A DNA stretch of 64,000 bases from Chryseobacterium sp. SSA4.19 (GTDB taxonomy: Bacteria > Bacteroidota > Bacteroidia > Flavobacteriales > Weeksellaceae). Each line of letters opens with the position of its first letter. Position 1 is the stretch's first letter. Location: assembly GCF_022601875.1 (NCBI RefSeq), contig NZ_JAKVIP010000021.1, forward strand, positions 1 to 64,000, in the 5' to 3' direction. The notes under the pieces are model-generated. The model was not told where the DNA came from, ran no database searches, and worked only from the letters and a program-made list of their open reading frames with translations. A program made the position numbers and the translations under genes. Positions 44,581-53,826 of this stretch are shown piece by piece.

Positions 44581-45564
44581 ATGAAATACGCACAAAATAT
44601 TCTTGAAACGATCGGAAATACTCCGCTGGTAAAGCTTAACAAAGTTTTGGGAGAAGATTTTCCGGCATTGGTTCTGGCAAAAGTAGAAACATTCAATCCG
44701 GGCAACTCTGTAAAAGACAGAATGGCGGTTAAAATGATTGAGGATGCTGAAAAGGACGGAAGATTAAAACCGGGAGGAACAATTATTGAAGGAACTTCGG
44801 GAAATACGGGAATGGGACTGGCTCTTGCCGCCATCATTAAAGGATACAAATGTATTTTTGTAACCAATTCCAAACAGTCAAAAGAAAAATGTGATATCCT
44901 TCGTGCCGTAGGTGCTGAAGTAATTGTATGTCCTACCGATGTAAAGCCTACAGATCCGCGCTCTTACTATTCGGTATCCAAAAGATTAGCTAAAGAAACG
45001 GAAAATGGATGGTACGTCAACCAATATGATAATTTATCCAACAGAGCTGCTCATTATGAGTCGACTGCTCCGGAAATCTGGGAACAGACGGAAGGAAAGC
45101 TGACACATTTTGTTGCGGGTGCCGGAACGGGAGGTACCGTTACCGGCTGTGGCACATTCTTTAAAGAAAAGAATCCGGCTATTAAAATTATTGGCGTAGA
45201 TACCTACGGTTCTATTTTAAAGGAATACCATGAAACCGGCGAGCTTCATTATGATCATGCATACACATATATAACGGAAGGAATCGGTGAAGATATCATT
45301 CCGGAAAATTATGATATGTCCGTGATTGACCATTTTGAGAAAGTGACGGATAAAGACGGTGCTATTTATGCAAGAAAGTTAGCTAAAGAAGAAGGTATTT
45401 TCTGTGGCTATTCTGCGGGAAGCGCCATTGCTTCTTTAATACAGATGAAAGATCAGTTTACAAAAGATGATGTGATTGTCGTTCTTCTTCACGATCACGG
45501 TTCAAGATATGTAGGAAAAGTTTATAATGATGAGTGGATGAAGGAAATGGGCTGGTTGGATTAA
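44581..45564 (+). CDS. PLP-dependent cysteine synthase / cystathionine beta-synthase
   Basis: 327 residues, fold II PLP enzyme: NPGNSVKDRM with the Schiff-base lysine K45, the phosphate loop GTSGNTG (71-77) and GAGTGGTVTG. The sequence (SVKDR, MIEDAEKDG, EGIGEDIIPENYD) looks more like the eukaryote-type CBS core than O-acetylserine sulfhydrylase CysK, but no regulatory CBS domains follow. It makes cysteine or cystathionine from O-acetylserine or serine; the specificity is not decided by sequence. Confidence 0.83.
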   Translation: MKYAQNILETIGNTPLVKLNKVLGEDFPALVLAKVETFNPGNSVKDRMAVKMIEDAEKDGRLKPGGTIIEGTSGNTGMGLALAAIIKGYKCIFVTNSKQSKEKCDILRAVGAEVIVCPTDVKPTDPRSYYSVSKRLAKETENGWYVNQYDNLSNRAAHYESTAPEIWEQTEGKLTHFVAGAGTGGTVTGCGTFFKEKNPAIKIIGVDTYGSILKEYHETGELHYDHAYTYITEGIGEDIIPENYDMSVIDHFEKVTDKDGAIYARKLAKEEGIFCGYSAGSAIASLIQMKDQFTKDDVIVVLLHDHGSRYVGKVYNDEWMKEMGWLD

Positions 45565-45596
45565 TATCCGTCTTATTTACCTTTCTTAAACAACAG

Positions 45597-45625
45597 AAAC
45601 TCAGAGGAATTTTCTCTGAGTTTTT
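45597..45625 (+). terminator. Terminator after the cysteine synthase gene
   Basis: AAACTCAGAG / CTCTGAGTTT perfect 10-bp stem with 7-base loop, followed by TT and a T-rich tract. It may also serve the convergent gene. Confidence 0.8.
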
Positions 45626-45632
45626 CATTGTT

Positions 45633-46151
45633 TTATATTTTCTGTACAGCCTGCTTTAATGATTCATATTCTTCCGGAGTCATTGATTTTTTGGGAAACA
45701 TATAGTTGTATTTCCCTTCCATGGAAATAAATGTGTCACTAATTTCTGCAGAAGTAAACTCAGTCCAAAGACAGGTCTCTTTCTGATTATTTATATTGAC
45801 TGTAAATATTTTCTTGTTAAATTTAATCTGATAAATCTCAGCATTTTCCAGTGTTTTCAGATAAGCGGTTACTTCTTTTCTCCAACGTGAAGCTTTGTTG
45901 ATAGCAACGGAAAGAAAAACAGCACAAAGCAGAAACAGGAAACTGACAAAATATAAAATCCCATATTTTTCTTTGCTTAAATCATCTTTAAAAAAGAAGA
46001 GGATCAGCAGAATCAATCCTACCACCAATGTAGTTACAGTTCTCCCTTTTGTGCCCGGTGAAAAAAAAAGGCTTCCTGCAGTCCCACTGAAATAGACTTC
46101 TTCAAAATCTTTTCTGTCGATATGTAAATTGATGATTTTATCGTCATTCAT
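45633..46151 (-). CDS. Membrane protein, YcxB-like
   Basis: 172 residues: N-terminal soluble stretch, two membrane helices (about 39-54 and 63-83), then a beta-rich C-terminal domain with KFNKKIFTVNINNQ and WTEFTSAEISDTFI and FPKKSMTPEEYESLKQ. The last motif (…F-P-K-x-x-…E) is that of YcxB-like proteins. Function unknown. A TAGTTTTG box at 46182-46189 lies 30 bases upstream. Confidence 0.65.
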   Translation of the reverse strand: MNDDKIINLHIDRKDFEEVYFSGTAGSLFFSPGTKGRTVTTLVVGLILLILFFFKDDLSKEKYGILYFVSFLFLLCAVFLSVAINKASRWRKEVTAYLKTLENAEIYQIKFNKKIFTVNINNQKETCLWTEFTSAEISDTFISMEGKYNYMFPKKSMTPEEYESLKQAVQKI

Positions 46152-46181
46152 TTCTGAGATTATTTAATGGCTATATTTTTA

Positions 46182-46189
46182 CAAAACTA
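46182..46189 (-). promoter_or_regulatory. -7 box for the YcxB-like gene
   Basis: CAAAACTA on plus, TAGTTTTG on minus. It sits between the cbpM stop and the gene it serves. Confidence 0.45.
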
Positions 46190-46191
46190 AA

Positions 46192-46494
46192 TTAAATATC
46201 TTCATATTTCTCATTAATTACAGAAAGTTTATTCATCAGTTCACGGTTTTTCCGTCTTAAGTGATCCATTTTCTGAAGCATCCCATGAATTACCTCCAAC
46301 CCGGGAAGATTAATTTCCAGATCATAATGCCAGTTGGTCAGCTTTTCAAAGACAGGCAGGTCTTCATACATCAGATAATGGATTTCATTTTCTGTCTGTA
46401 CACTTAAAAGACCGTATTCTACCAGTTCATCAAAAAAGGTGATCTCTACATTGTATATTTTTACGAGTTCTTCTCGCGATATTCTTTCAATCAT
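46192..46494 (-). CDS. cbpM: Chaperone modulator CbpM
   Basis: 100 residues of the MerR-like CbpM type: ISREELVKIYNVEITFFDELVEYGLL at the N-terminus (the recognition-helix-like region) and a coiled-coil C-terminus (LRRKNRELMNKLSVINEKYE). CbpM binds and inhibits the DnaJ-like CbpA; here the two are adjacent, 3 bases apart, in the usual order. Confidence 0.8.
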   Translation of the reverse strand: MIERISREELVKIYNVEITFFDELVEYGLLSVQTENEIHYLMYEDLPVFEKLTNWHYDLEINLPGLEVIHGMLQKMDHLRRKNRELMNKLSVINEKYEDI

Positions 46495-46497
46495 GAC

Positions 46498-47418
46498 TTA
46501 GGAATTTTTAAGTTGCTCAAAAAGTTCTTTTTGCTTTTCAGTAAGGTTTGTCGGTAATTTTACCTGATAGGTCACAAATAAGTCCCCAAACTGTCCGTCT
46601 TTTTTATACACAGGAAATCCTTTCCCTTTTAACCGTACGGTCATTCCGTTCTGTATACCGGGTTTTACTTTGAGATTAACGCTTCCGGCCAGTGTATTTA
46701 CCTTGACATCTCCGCCCACCACAGCGGTGTAGAGATCAACAGTTACTTTTGTTTTCAGATCATCACCGGATCTTTCAAAATCCGGATCTTCAGCAATATT
46801 GAAGGTGATGTATAAATCACCGGCCGGACCGCCGTTGAAACCAGGATTGCCATGGCCTTTAAGTTTAATCTGCTGACCGTCATACACACCCGCCGGAATG
46901 GTAATCCTTACTTTTTTGCCATTAATATCAAAAGTCTGCTGATGCGTAACCGCCGCATCTTTCAAATTTAGAGTCAGTTCTGCCTGAACATCCTGCCCCT
47001 TGAATTTTCCTGAAGCGCTCCCTCTTGAACTTCTGCCAAATCCTCCTCCTGCACCTCCGAACATGCTCTGGAAAAAATCTGAAAAATCTTCACCTTCCCC
47101 GAAATCAGCGCCGGAAAATCCACCACCGGAATTTCCTCCCTGACTCTGATATTGCCTGTGCTGTTGTTGCTGTGCCTTCTCATACTCTTCACCATGCTTC
47201 CAGTGTTCTCCGTATTTATCGTACTTCGCACGGTTTTCGGGATTGCTGAGCACTTCATTTGCTTCATTCAGCTCTTTGAACTGTCTTTCTGCTTCCTTAT
47301 CATCAGGATTAAGGTCCGGATGCAGTTTTCTTGCCAGCTTCCGGTATGCTTTTTTAATATCATCCGGGGTTGCGCTTTTGTCTACGCCTAAAATTTTATA
47401 GTAATCTATATACGCCAT
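46498..47418 (-). CDS. cbpA: DnaJ-like co-chaperone CbpA
   Basis: 306 residues from ATG 47418; an in-frame start 18 bases upstream would overlap the -7 box. J-domain (1-65) with HPD ([10 protein letters not shown]), a Gly/Phe-rich linker (about 75-125), and two C-terminal substrate-binding barrels; there is no CxxCxGxG zinc finger, so it is the CbpA (class B) type. It stimulates DnaK. The TAAATTTG box at 47434-47441 lies 15 bases upstream. Confidence 0.9.
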   Translation of the reverse strand: MAYIDYYKILGVDKSATPDDIKKAYRKLARKLHPDLNPDDKEAERQFKELNEANEVLSNPENRAKYDKYGEHWKHGEEYEKAQQQQHRQYQSQGGNSGGGFSGADFGEGEDFSDFFQSMFGGAGGGFGRSSRGSASGKFKGQDVQAELTLNLKDAAVTHQQTFDINGKKVRITIPAGVYDGQQIKLKGHGNPGFNGGPAGDLYITFNIAEDPDFERSGDDLKTKVTVDLYTAVVGGDVKVNTLAGSVNLKVKPGIQNGMTVRLKGKGFPVYKKDGQFGDLFVTYQVKLPTNLTEKQKELFEQLKNS

Positions 47419-47433
47419 AGAAACGTTTTTACT

Positions 47434-47441
47434 CAAATTTA
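47434..47441 (-). promoter_or_regulatory. -7 box for cbpA
   Basis: CAAATTTA on plus, TAAATTTG on minus; it decides the cbpA start at 47418. Confidence 0.55.
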
Positions 47442-47487
47442 AGGATTTTGACAGTGAAAAATATATAACGGAATGTTAAAATAAGCC

Positions 47488-47495
47488 TATCTTTG
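47488..47495 (+). promoter_or_regulatory. -7 box for the DAACS transporter
   Basis: TATCTTTG, full consensus, 15 bases before ATG 47510. Confidence 0.55.
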
Positions 47496-47509
47496 ATTAA
47501 AAGCGCTTT

Positions 47510-48709
47510 ATGAAAGAAGTGGTAAAAAACTACTCGGGCATTTTACTTTTACTGCTGGGCATTACCGTGGGAAGCATTCTAGGAATTATGGCACCGGGCA
47601 TTGTTGACTATGTTAAACCTTTGGGAGATATTTTTCTTAATCTTCTTTTTGTCAGTGTGGTTCCGCTGGTATTTTTTGCGGTCTCCAATTCTATTGCTTC
47701 CCTGGAACAGCAGTCTAAGTTCGGGAAAATTATGATGACAATGGCCTTCACTTTCCTGTTCTTTATCCTTACGGCAGCGGTTTTTACCATCGGTGCTGTA
47801 TATTTATTTCCGGTTTCAGGTGTTTCAGGAAGTAAAGAAATTGTAGAAGCAGCAACAGATAATGAGACTTGGGGAAATCGGATCGTCAGTTTTTTTACAG
47901 TTGGAGAATTTACGCAGCTTTTTTCCAGGCAAAATATGCTGGCTCTTTTAATCTTTGCTTTTATGACCGGTTTTTCAGCACGAAAAGCCGGGGAAAAAGG
48001 ACAGGCTTTCAGGACCTTTATTGCCTCAGGCTATGAAGTGATGAAGGAACTGCTTATGCTGATCATGTACATTGCACCAATTGGGCTGGGCGCTTATTTC
48101 GCCTATCAGGTAGCCACTCTGGGACCTCAGCTTTTCGGGTTTTATGCGAAGCCTTTAGGATTATATTATATTGCAGGTGTTATATATTTTCTTGTATTCT
48201 TTTCTTTATACGCTTTTATGGCAAACGGCAGGAATGGTGTAAAAAGTTTCTGGACCCATGCTGTTTATCCTACTTTAACCGCACTCAGCACATGCAGCAG
48301 TTTTGCCACGATGCCCGCGAATCTGCAGGCGGCATCCAAGATTGGGATTCCGAGCCAGATTTACAACATTGTGATCCCCATCGGAACTACCTTACATAAA
48401 AACGGATCTTCGATGTCCTCCATCATCAAAATTTATGTGGCATTTTTAATTATCGGAAGGGATTTTTTCGATCCGGTCAATCTTTTGCTGGCCTTGGGGA
48501 TTACGGTTTTCGTAAGTATAGTTGCGGGCGGCATTCCAAACGGTGGATACATCGGTGAAATGCTGATGATCTCCGTATATAAGCTCCCTCAGGAAGCGAT
48601 CCCGGCAGTAATGATTATCGGAACTTTAGTAGATCCTCTGGCTACGGTTCTGAACGCAGTCGGACAGCTGGTCGCTTCAATGTTTGTGAATAGGTTTGTG
48701 AAGCTCTGA
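47510..48709 (+). CDS. Dicarboxylate/amino acid:cation symporter (DAACS family)
   Basis: 399 residues with about eight membrane segments and the two re-entrant loops: TALSTCSSFATMPANL (HP1, Ser-rich) and the substrate/cation region GTTLHKNGSSMSSIIKIYVAF plus GGIPNGGYIGEMLM. The typical NMDGT motif is replaced by HKNGSS, so the substrate may differ from glutamate/C4-dicarboxylates. Inner membrane, sodium- or proton-coupled uptake. Confidence 0.87.
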   Translation: MKEVVKNYSGILLLLLGITVGSILGIMAPGIVDYVKPLGDIFLNLLFVSVVPLVFFAVSNSIASLEQQSKFGKIMMTMAFTFLFFILTAAVFTIGAVYLFPVSGVSGSKEIVEAATDNETWGNRIVSFFTVGEFTQLFSRQNMLALLIFAFMTGFSARKAGEKGQAFRTFIASGYEVMKELLMLIMYIAPIGLGAYFAYQVATLGPQLFGFYAKPLGLYYIAGVIYFLVFFSLYAFMANGRNGVKSFWTHAVYPTLTALSTCSSFATMPANLQAASKIGIPSQIYNIVIPIGTTLHKNGSSMSSIIKIYVAFLIIGRDFFDPVNLLLALGITVFVSIVAGGIPNGGYIGEMLMISVYKLPQEAIPAVMIIGTLVDPLATVLNAVGQLVASMFVNRFVKL

Positions 48710-48748
48710 TTTGCGGATCGGACATCGAATTGTTATTGCGAAATTAAC

Positions 48749-49332
48749 ATGAATTCTTTCTATAAAGCTATCGGCTTGTATAGTCATCTGAGTTTTACCA
48801 TTGAGATGGAAAAATCTGAATTTTTTGAAAATTTGAAAAAGATTACTTATAAGACCAACACATCATTCATCACATTAGTTCCTGATTACGGTATTCCTAC
48901 AAGATTTGAATATAGAGGAACTGTTAATGTAAATGATTTTACACTTAAGAGAAGAAGACATTTTTTTGATTACCATATTTTTCATTGTATAATAAAGGAA
49001 CTGTTTCAGAAGCAAATGACACAATCTATATTGATGCAGAATTTACTCCTTTCATCTTTCATTTTCTATCTTTTATACTTGTATTGTTACTTTCTCTGTT
49101 TATTTCCGTTATAGAGAGTGTAAAGGAGAAGAATTATTTTATTATAGCCCTTCCATGGGTAACAGGAATCATCCAATATTTTATTTTAAAAAGAAATATA
49201 AAAAGAGATAAATATAATTTTGAAAGAGAAATATATTATATGCTTCAAAAAAATAATCAATTCAAAATTACAAGTAATTTATTTATTCACTGCGTTTTAC
49301 AGGTTCTAAATTTCCATATTCTTCTTTCGTAA
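48749..49332 (+). pseudogene. Frameshifted small membrane protein gene, unknown function
   Basis: Two overlapping frames: 48749-49114 (soluble N-terminal domain ending RRRHFFDYHIFH…) and from about 48983 in another frame (SLYNKGTVSEANDTIYIDAEF… followed by two membrane helices). Adding one T in the run at 48978-48982 joins them into one protein of about 194 residues; the later frame has a stop at 48967, so the shift must lie between. The C-terminus also runs 50 bases into the convergent DUF779 gene, so the end may be altered too. Not recognised. Confidence 0.55.
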
Positions 49333-49666
49333 AGAGTTTATAATGGACTTTAAATGTTTTCCACATCGGGGTTTCCAATGAAAAACCGCCAGGTCCGAAA
49401 CCGTCTGTCACATCCAATGTAAAATGCGAATACTGCCAGTATTCAAACAGGTCACGGTCGATCCAGAATTCATGTCCGTTGATGGTTCCAATCATGGCAT
49501 CATTCATTCTGGGATAAAATCCCCCTTTTTCAAAACATTGCGGCTGAGTCCCTTCACAGCAGCCTCCTGCCTGATAGAACATAAGTTCTCCGTACTTTTT
49601 TTCGAGCTCCCAAATAACTTCAAGGGCATTTTCGGTGACTGATACTCTGGATATGTTGGTTTCCAT
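49283..49666 (-). CDS. DUF779 domain protein linked to aldehyde dehydrogenase
   Basis: 127 residues from ATG 49666; the in-frame region upstream is spacer. DUF779 signatures: FYQAGGCCEGTQPQCF, GGFYPRMND, WIDRDLFEYW and DVTDGFGPGGFSLE. The Cys-Cys and Cys-rich loop could bind metal. DUF779 genes neighbour acetaldehyde/aldehyde dehydrogenases across bacteria, as here. The role is unknown, perhaps assisting the dehydrogenase. Confidence 0.85.
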   Translation of the reverse strand: METNISRVSVTENALEVIWELEKKYGELMFYQAGGCCEGTQPQCFEKGGFYPRMNDAMIGTINGHEFWIDRDLFEYWQYSHFTLDVTDGFGPGGFSLETPMWKTFKVHYKLFTKEEYGNLEPVKRSE

Positions 49667-49769
49667 TATTTTTTGATTTTCGGGATTATGAAAAAAATTT
49701 CTTACTTCATTCCATAAAATTAAATAAAGCCTGACAAATAATCTGCCAGGCCTCATTTTATATTAATAA

Positions 49770-50804
49770 TTAATTTGATCCGGCAATATCAAGAACGATT
49801 CTGCCGTCAATCTGTCCTTTTTTCATTTTATCAAAAACGTCATTAATGTCTTCCAGTTTTGCAGCTGTTACAGTTGCTTTTACTAACCCTTCGTTGGCAA
49901 AATCCAGGGCTTCCTGAAGGTCTTTCCGTGTTCCGACTATAGATCCTCTCACGGTAATTCTTTTTAAAACCGTTTCAAAAATCGGAAGTTCAAAAGAGCC
50001 CGGAGGCAGTCCGTTCAATGCGATGGTACCTTTCCTTCTCAATACATCAATACCCTGTTTAAAAGCAATCGGCGAAACTGCTGTAATCAAGGCTCCATGC
50101 ATTCCGCCCACTTCTTTATGCAGATATTTACCGGGATCTGTATTTTTTGCATTAACTACAAGATCCGCTCCCAGTTTCTTTGCCAGTTCAAGCTTGTCAT
50201 CTGCCACATCAATCGCCGCCACATGCATGCCCATCGCTTTGGCATACTGTACAGCTACGTGCCCTAACCCGCCGATTCCTGAAATGGCAACCCATTCTCC
50301 GGGTTTTGTTTCCGTTTCTTTCAGGCCTTTGTATACCGTTACTCCTGCACATAGGATAGGTGCTATCTCTAAAAAGTTGACATTTGATTTCAGATGTCCC
50401 ACATATCTCGAATCGGCAATAACATATTCTGCAAAGCCGCCATCTACACTGTATCCGCCGTTTTGCTGCGCTTCGCACAACGTTTCCCACCCTGTGATAC
50501 AATAATCGCAGCATCCACATGCACTGTACAACCAGGGTACTCCTACAGCATCCCCTTCTTTCACTTTGGCTTCAGGACCGCAGGCAACCACTATTCCTAC
50601 TCCTTCATGTCCCGGAATAAGAGGCATTTTCGGCTTTGCAGGCCAGTCCCCTTCTACTGCGTGTAAATCAGTATGACAGACTCCGCAGGCGATTACTTTC
50701 ACAAGCACTTCATACCTTCCCGGTTCTCTTACAGGAACCTCTTCAATTTTTAGGGGTTGTCCGTAGCCTTGTACTACAGCAGCTTTCATGGTTTTTGGAA
50801 TCAT
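49770..50804 (-). CDS. adhP: Zinc-dependent alcohol dehydrogenase AdhP type
   Basis: 344 residues from ATG 50804; an ATG at 50789 (MKAAVV) is possible. GroES-like catalytic domain with zinc ligands CGVCHTD and GHEGVG, structural-zinc cysteines in CGCCDYC…C, then a Rossmann NAD domain with [17 protein letters not shown]. It oxidises primary alcohols or reduces aldehydes with NAD. It sits between DUF779 and the aldehyde dehydrogenase, forming an alcohol-to-acid module. Confidence 0.9.
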   Translation of the reverse strand: MIPKTMKAAVVQGYGQPLKIEEVPVREPGRYEVLVKVIACGVCHTDLHAVEGDWPAKPKMPLIPGHEGVGIVVACGPEAKVKEGDAVGVPWLYSACGCCDYCITGWETLCEAQQNGGYSVDGGFAEYVIADSRYVGHLKSNVNFLEIAPILCAGVTVYKGLKETETKPGEWVAISGIGGLGHVAVQYAKAMGMHVAAIDVADDKLELAKKLGADLVVNAKNTDPGKYLHKEVGGMHGALITAVSPIAFKQGIDVLRRKGTIALNGLPPGSFELPIFETVLKRITVRGSIVGTRKDLQEALDFANEGLVKATVTAAKLEDINDVFDKMKKGQIDGRIVLDIAGSN

Positions 50805-50875
50805 ACGTTTTTATTTAATTTGTTGATAATAGGAATTCTGCTTATCCGAATAACTCAGATAAGACATAAATGGTG

Positions 50876-51010
50876 AAATATTGCGTGAGGGATAGGAAGG
50901 GCGGCGAGGCGCAGCCGAGCCGGTACGGAATGAAATGCAGTACCGAAACAAAGTGTAGCCCTGAATAGCCCGACCGTTTTGTCCTGTTTTAAAAACAGGA
51001 CAAACGGGCA
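50876..51010. repeat. GC-rich palindromic intergenic repeat element
   Basis: Markedly more GC-rich than its neighbours. Contains CGGTAC/GTACCG (50921-50926, 50940-50945), GGGC/GCCC pairs, and a long hairpin CCGTTTTGTCCTGTTTT / AAAACAGGACAAACGGG (50974-51008, one bulge). The GCGTGAGGGATAGGA start recalls dispersed intergenic repeats of Chryseobacterium and relatives. It is in the 220-base gap between adhP and the aldehyde dehydrogenase gene and may act as a terminator or mRNA end. Confidence 0.6.
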
Positions 51011-51027
51011 CGCCCTAACATGTAATA

Positions 51028-52557
51028 TTAAAAGAAACCTAATTTGTTCTTGTTATACGAGATAAGCATATTTTTAGTCTGACGATAATGATCCAACATC
51101 ATTTTGTGGTTTTCCCTACCGATTCCCGACTGCTTGTAACCGCCGAAAGGAGCCCCTGCCGGATAAGAGTGGTATTGATTTACCCAAACTCTTCCCGCCT
51201 GGATCTTACGTGGCACATTATACAATTGGTGCGCATCTCTTGTCCATACTCCTGCTCCCAATCCATAGATGGTATCGTTGGCAATTCTAATCCCTTCTTC
51301 CTCATCTTTGAATGTGGTAAATGCCAGAACCGGCCCGAAAATTTCTTCCTGAAAGATTCTCATTCTGTTATTTCCTTTAAAGATGGTCGGCTGGATGTAA
51401 TATCCGTCTTCAAGATCTTCGCCTACATGGTTCACATCTCCTCCTACCAGAACTTCTGCACCTTCTTCTTTTCCTAATTTAATATAAGAAAGGATTTTGT
51501 CTTTCTGAATCTTGGAAGCCTGCGCGCCCATCATCACGGTTTTATCCAGCGGGTTTCCTACTTTGATGGCTTTTACCCTTTCGATTACTTTTTCAATGAA
51601 GGCATCAGCAATATCTTCCTGAACCAGCAACCTTGAAGGACAGGTACAGATCTCACCCTGATTCAGGGCAAAAAGTACGGCTCCTTCAATCGCCTTATCC
51701 AGGAATTCATCATCCGCATCCATTACCGAACTGAAGAATACATTAGGAGATTTCCCGCCTAGCTCCAGCGTTACCGGAATGATATTTTCTGTCGCATACT
51801 GCATCACCAACCTACCTGTTGCCGTAGAGCCGGTAAATGCTGCTTTATTAACCTTAGGATTGGTCACGAGTGCTCTTCCCAGTTCCGCTCCGAAACCGTT
51901 AACGATATTCACCACCCCGGCAGGAAGCAGATCCCCGATAATTTCCATTAAAACCATGATGGAAATCGGAGTGCTTTCAGCCGGTTTTAACACGACACAG
52001 TTTCCTGCTGCCAAAGCAGGCGCCAGCTTCCATACAGCCATTAATATCGGAAAGTTCCATGGAATGATCTGGGCAATTACTCCAAGCGGCTCATGAACAA
52101 TCAAGGAAACCGTGTCTTTATCCAATTCATTATGAGAGCCTTCTTCTGCCCTGATCACAGAAGCGAAATACCTAAAGTGGTCGACGGCCAGCGGTAAATC
52201 TGCCGCCAGCGTTTCCCTTACGGCTTTACCGTTGTCGATTGTTTCTACCGTTGCCAGATATTCGAGATTCTGCTCGATTCTGTCGGCGATTTTATTTAAA
52301 ATAATACTTCTTTCAGTAGATGAAGTATCTTTCCATGTCTGGAATGCTTTTTCTGCAGCATTAACCGCCAGCTCCAGATCTTCTTTGGATGAATGGGCTG
52401 CCTGGGTAAAGTTCTTTCCGTTCACGGGAGAAACAACATCGAAATACTGCCCGTTTACCGGAGGTGTATACTTACCGTCAATATAATTATCATATCTGCT
52501 TTTAAATTCAGGCCACTGTAAAACTGATCCTGACTGCTTTTCTGTAACTGTACTCAT
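51028..52557 (-). CDS. NAD-dependent aldehyde dehydrogenase
   Basis: 509 residues from ATG 52557; an in-frame extension upstream crosses the promoter region. ALDH superfamily: [32 protein letters not shown] cofactor region (seen as IIPWNFPIL), [20 protein letters not shown] with the general-base Glu, and the catalytic Cys in [11 protein letters not shown]. Oxidises acetaldehyde or related aldehydes to acids. With AdhP and DUF779 it is under probable control of the divergent AraC regulator. Confidence 0.9.
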   Translation of the reverse strand: MSTVTEKQSGSVLQWPEFKSRYDNYIDGKYTPPVNGQYFDVVSPVNGKNFTQAAHSSKEDLELAVNAAEKAFQTWKDTSSTERSIILNKIADRIEQNLEYLATVETIDNGKAVRETLAADLPLAVDHFRYFASVIRAEEGSHNELDKDTVSLIVHEPLGVIAQIIPWNFPILMAVWKLAPALAAGNCVVLKPAESTPISIMVLMEIIGDLLPAGVVNIVNGFGAELGRALVTNPKVNKAAFTGSTATGRLVMQYATENIIPVTLELGGKSPNVFFSSVMDADDEFLDKAIEGAVLFALNQGEICTCPSRLLVQEDIADAFIEKVIERVKAIKVGNPLDKTVMMGAQASKIQKDKILSYIKLGKEEGAEVLVGGDVNHVGEDLEDGYYIQPTIFKGNNRMRIFQEEIFGPVLAFTTFKDEEEGIRIANDTIYGLGAGVWTRDAHQLYNVPRKIQAGRVWVNQYHSYPAGAPFGGYKQSGIGRENHKMMLDHYRQTKNMLISYNKNKLGFF

Positions 52558-52619
52558 TTTAATAATTTTTATTTTTGCTGATTCTAAATTTACACAGCCT
52601 AAAAATAATTGTATAGCAT

Positions 52620-52651
52620 AATCGTACAAAAAAACTTCACAATCGTATAAA
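52620..52651. promoter_or_regulatory. Direct repeats spaced 21 bp, candidate AraC operator
   Basis: AATCGTACAAA (52620-52630) and AATCGTATAAA (52641-52651) start exactly 21 bases apart, two helical turns, in the 178-base gap between the divergent aldehyde dehydrogenase and AraC genes. AraC proteins bind such direct half-sites. Confidence 0.55.
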
Positions 52652-52698
52652 GGCTAAATTTTATCATTTCATTAACAGTGGTATCTGCTGATTATCTT

Positions 52699-52706
52699 TA
52701 TATTTG
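52699..52706 (+). promoter_or_regulatory. -7 box for the AraC regulator gene
   Basis: TATATTTG, full consensus, 30 bases before ATG 52736. Confidence 0.55.
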
Positions 52707-52735
52707 AGTATCAGGCATCCAAAACATTTTTAACA

Positions 52736-53662
52736 ATGAATGATTCTAAATCTTTACTCCATACTCCTGAATTAAAACGGCAGAACCAGCTGTTGAATCT
52801 TGTTGAAAACCAAACCGTATTCAACCTGAACAACTGCGAATTTAGCATCTATGAAACCCATCAGGCTGCCTTTAATGTAAAGCTGTATTTTGAAACGATG
52901 GCTTTTACGGCGATGCTTCGCGGAAAAAAACATATGAAGCTGGAAAACAAAACCGGATATTTCGATTATTTCCCGGGCGAAAGTGTTTTGGTGGCACCGG
53001 GCGAAACGATGGTGATTGATTTTCCTGAAGCTGATGAAACCCCTTCGCAATGTATCTCGTTAAGCCTGAACCCTGAATTCATTGAAGATTCCCTGAATCA
53101 TTTAAATTATCATACACCTAAAACCGATGAAACCTCCCGGTGGAACATTGAGCTGGATGAATATTTCCTGTTTAACAACCCCTCTTTAGCTTCTGCCACC
53201 AACAACATTATGCGGATTGCGATGGACGACAATTCCCAGAAAGATATTATGGCGGATTTTGCTTTGAAAGAGCTGCTGATCCGCCTGATGCAGACCCAGG
53301 CCAGAAATATGGTGGAAAAGAACAGGGCTAAGCACCAGTCAAGAATCAGCTTTGTGGTGGATTACATCAGAAAAAACCTTCATCAGAAACTTTCGGTGGA
53401 AAGCATTGCAAAATTAGCCTATGTAAGCAAATCCAATTTCTTTAAGATGTTTAAAGATGAGCTGGGAACCTCACCGAATGAATTTATCCTTCATGAAAGA
53501 ATAACCAAGGCTAAAGAATTGCTGGCAAGCCGGAACAGCATTAAGGAAACGGCCTACCAAACGGGGTTTTCTGATACGAATTATTTCACAAGGGTTTTTA
53601 AGCAGCTGGTAGGAACGACTCCGAAGAGCTATCAGGATAAAATAATTATTTTAAGCGAATAA
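52736..53662 (+). CDS. AraC family transcription regulator
   Basis: 308 residues: an N-terminal ligand-sensing domain of about 195 residues (AraC_N-like, with GYFDYFPGESVLVAPGETMVI) and a C-terminal double helix-turn-helix (about 205-303) with LSVESIAKLAYVSKSNFFKMFKDELGTSPNEFILHERITKAKELL and KETAYQTGFSDTNYFTRVFKQLVGTTPKSY. It is divergent from aldehyde dehydrogenase and probably activates the aldehyde dehydrogenase-adhP-DUF779 genes in response to an alcohol or aldehyde. Confidence 0.87.
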   Translation: MNDSKSLLHTPELKRQNQLLNLVENQTVFNLNNCEFSIYETHQAAFNVKLYFETMAFTAMLRGKKHMKLENKTGYFDYFPGESVLVAPGETMVIDFPEADETPSQCISLSLNPEFIEDSLNHLNYHTPKTDETSRWNIELDEYFLFNNPSLASATNNIMRIAMDDNSQKDIMADFALKELLIRLMQTQARNMVEKNRAKHQSRISFVVDYIRKNLHQKLSVESIAKLAYVSKSNFFKMFKDELGTSPNEFILHERITKAKELLASRNSIKETAYQTGFSDTNYFTRVFKQLVGTTPKSYQDKIIILSE

Positions 53663-53667
53663 TAATC

Positions 53668-53805
53668 ATGATATCGCCTAAAGAGATGATTGAATATTTA
53701 TTTGGGTTTAAAATAAGTAAAAAAGTAGACTGGATTATTAATTTAATTCTATTAGCTTTCATTATATTGATTGCACTAATAATAAAGAATAAGCACTCCG
53801 GATGA
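53668..53805 (+). CDS. 45-residue membrane peptide downstream of the AraC gene
   Basis: ATG to TGA frame of 45 residues, starting 5 bases after the AraC stop: a soluble basic front (ISPKEMIEYLFGFKISKKV) and one strong membrane helix (about 22-40, IINLILLAFIILIALII) with a basic end. The TGA falls inside the terminator hairpin. Too short for routine ORF calling; real on the grounds of spacing and composition, function unknown. Confidence 0.5.
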   Translation: MISPKEMIEYLFGFKISKKVDWIINLILLAFIILIALIIKNKHSG

Positions 53806-53818
53806 AGTGCTTAATTTT
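53791..53818. terminator. Terminator shared by the AraC-small ORF and HMG-CoA synthase genes
   Basis: AAGCACT / AGTGCTT (7 bp, 8-base loop) followed by AATTTTTT; overlaps the end of the 45-codon ORF. Confidence 0.65.
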
Positions 53819-53826
53819 TTACCGGA

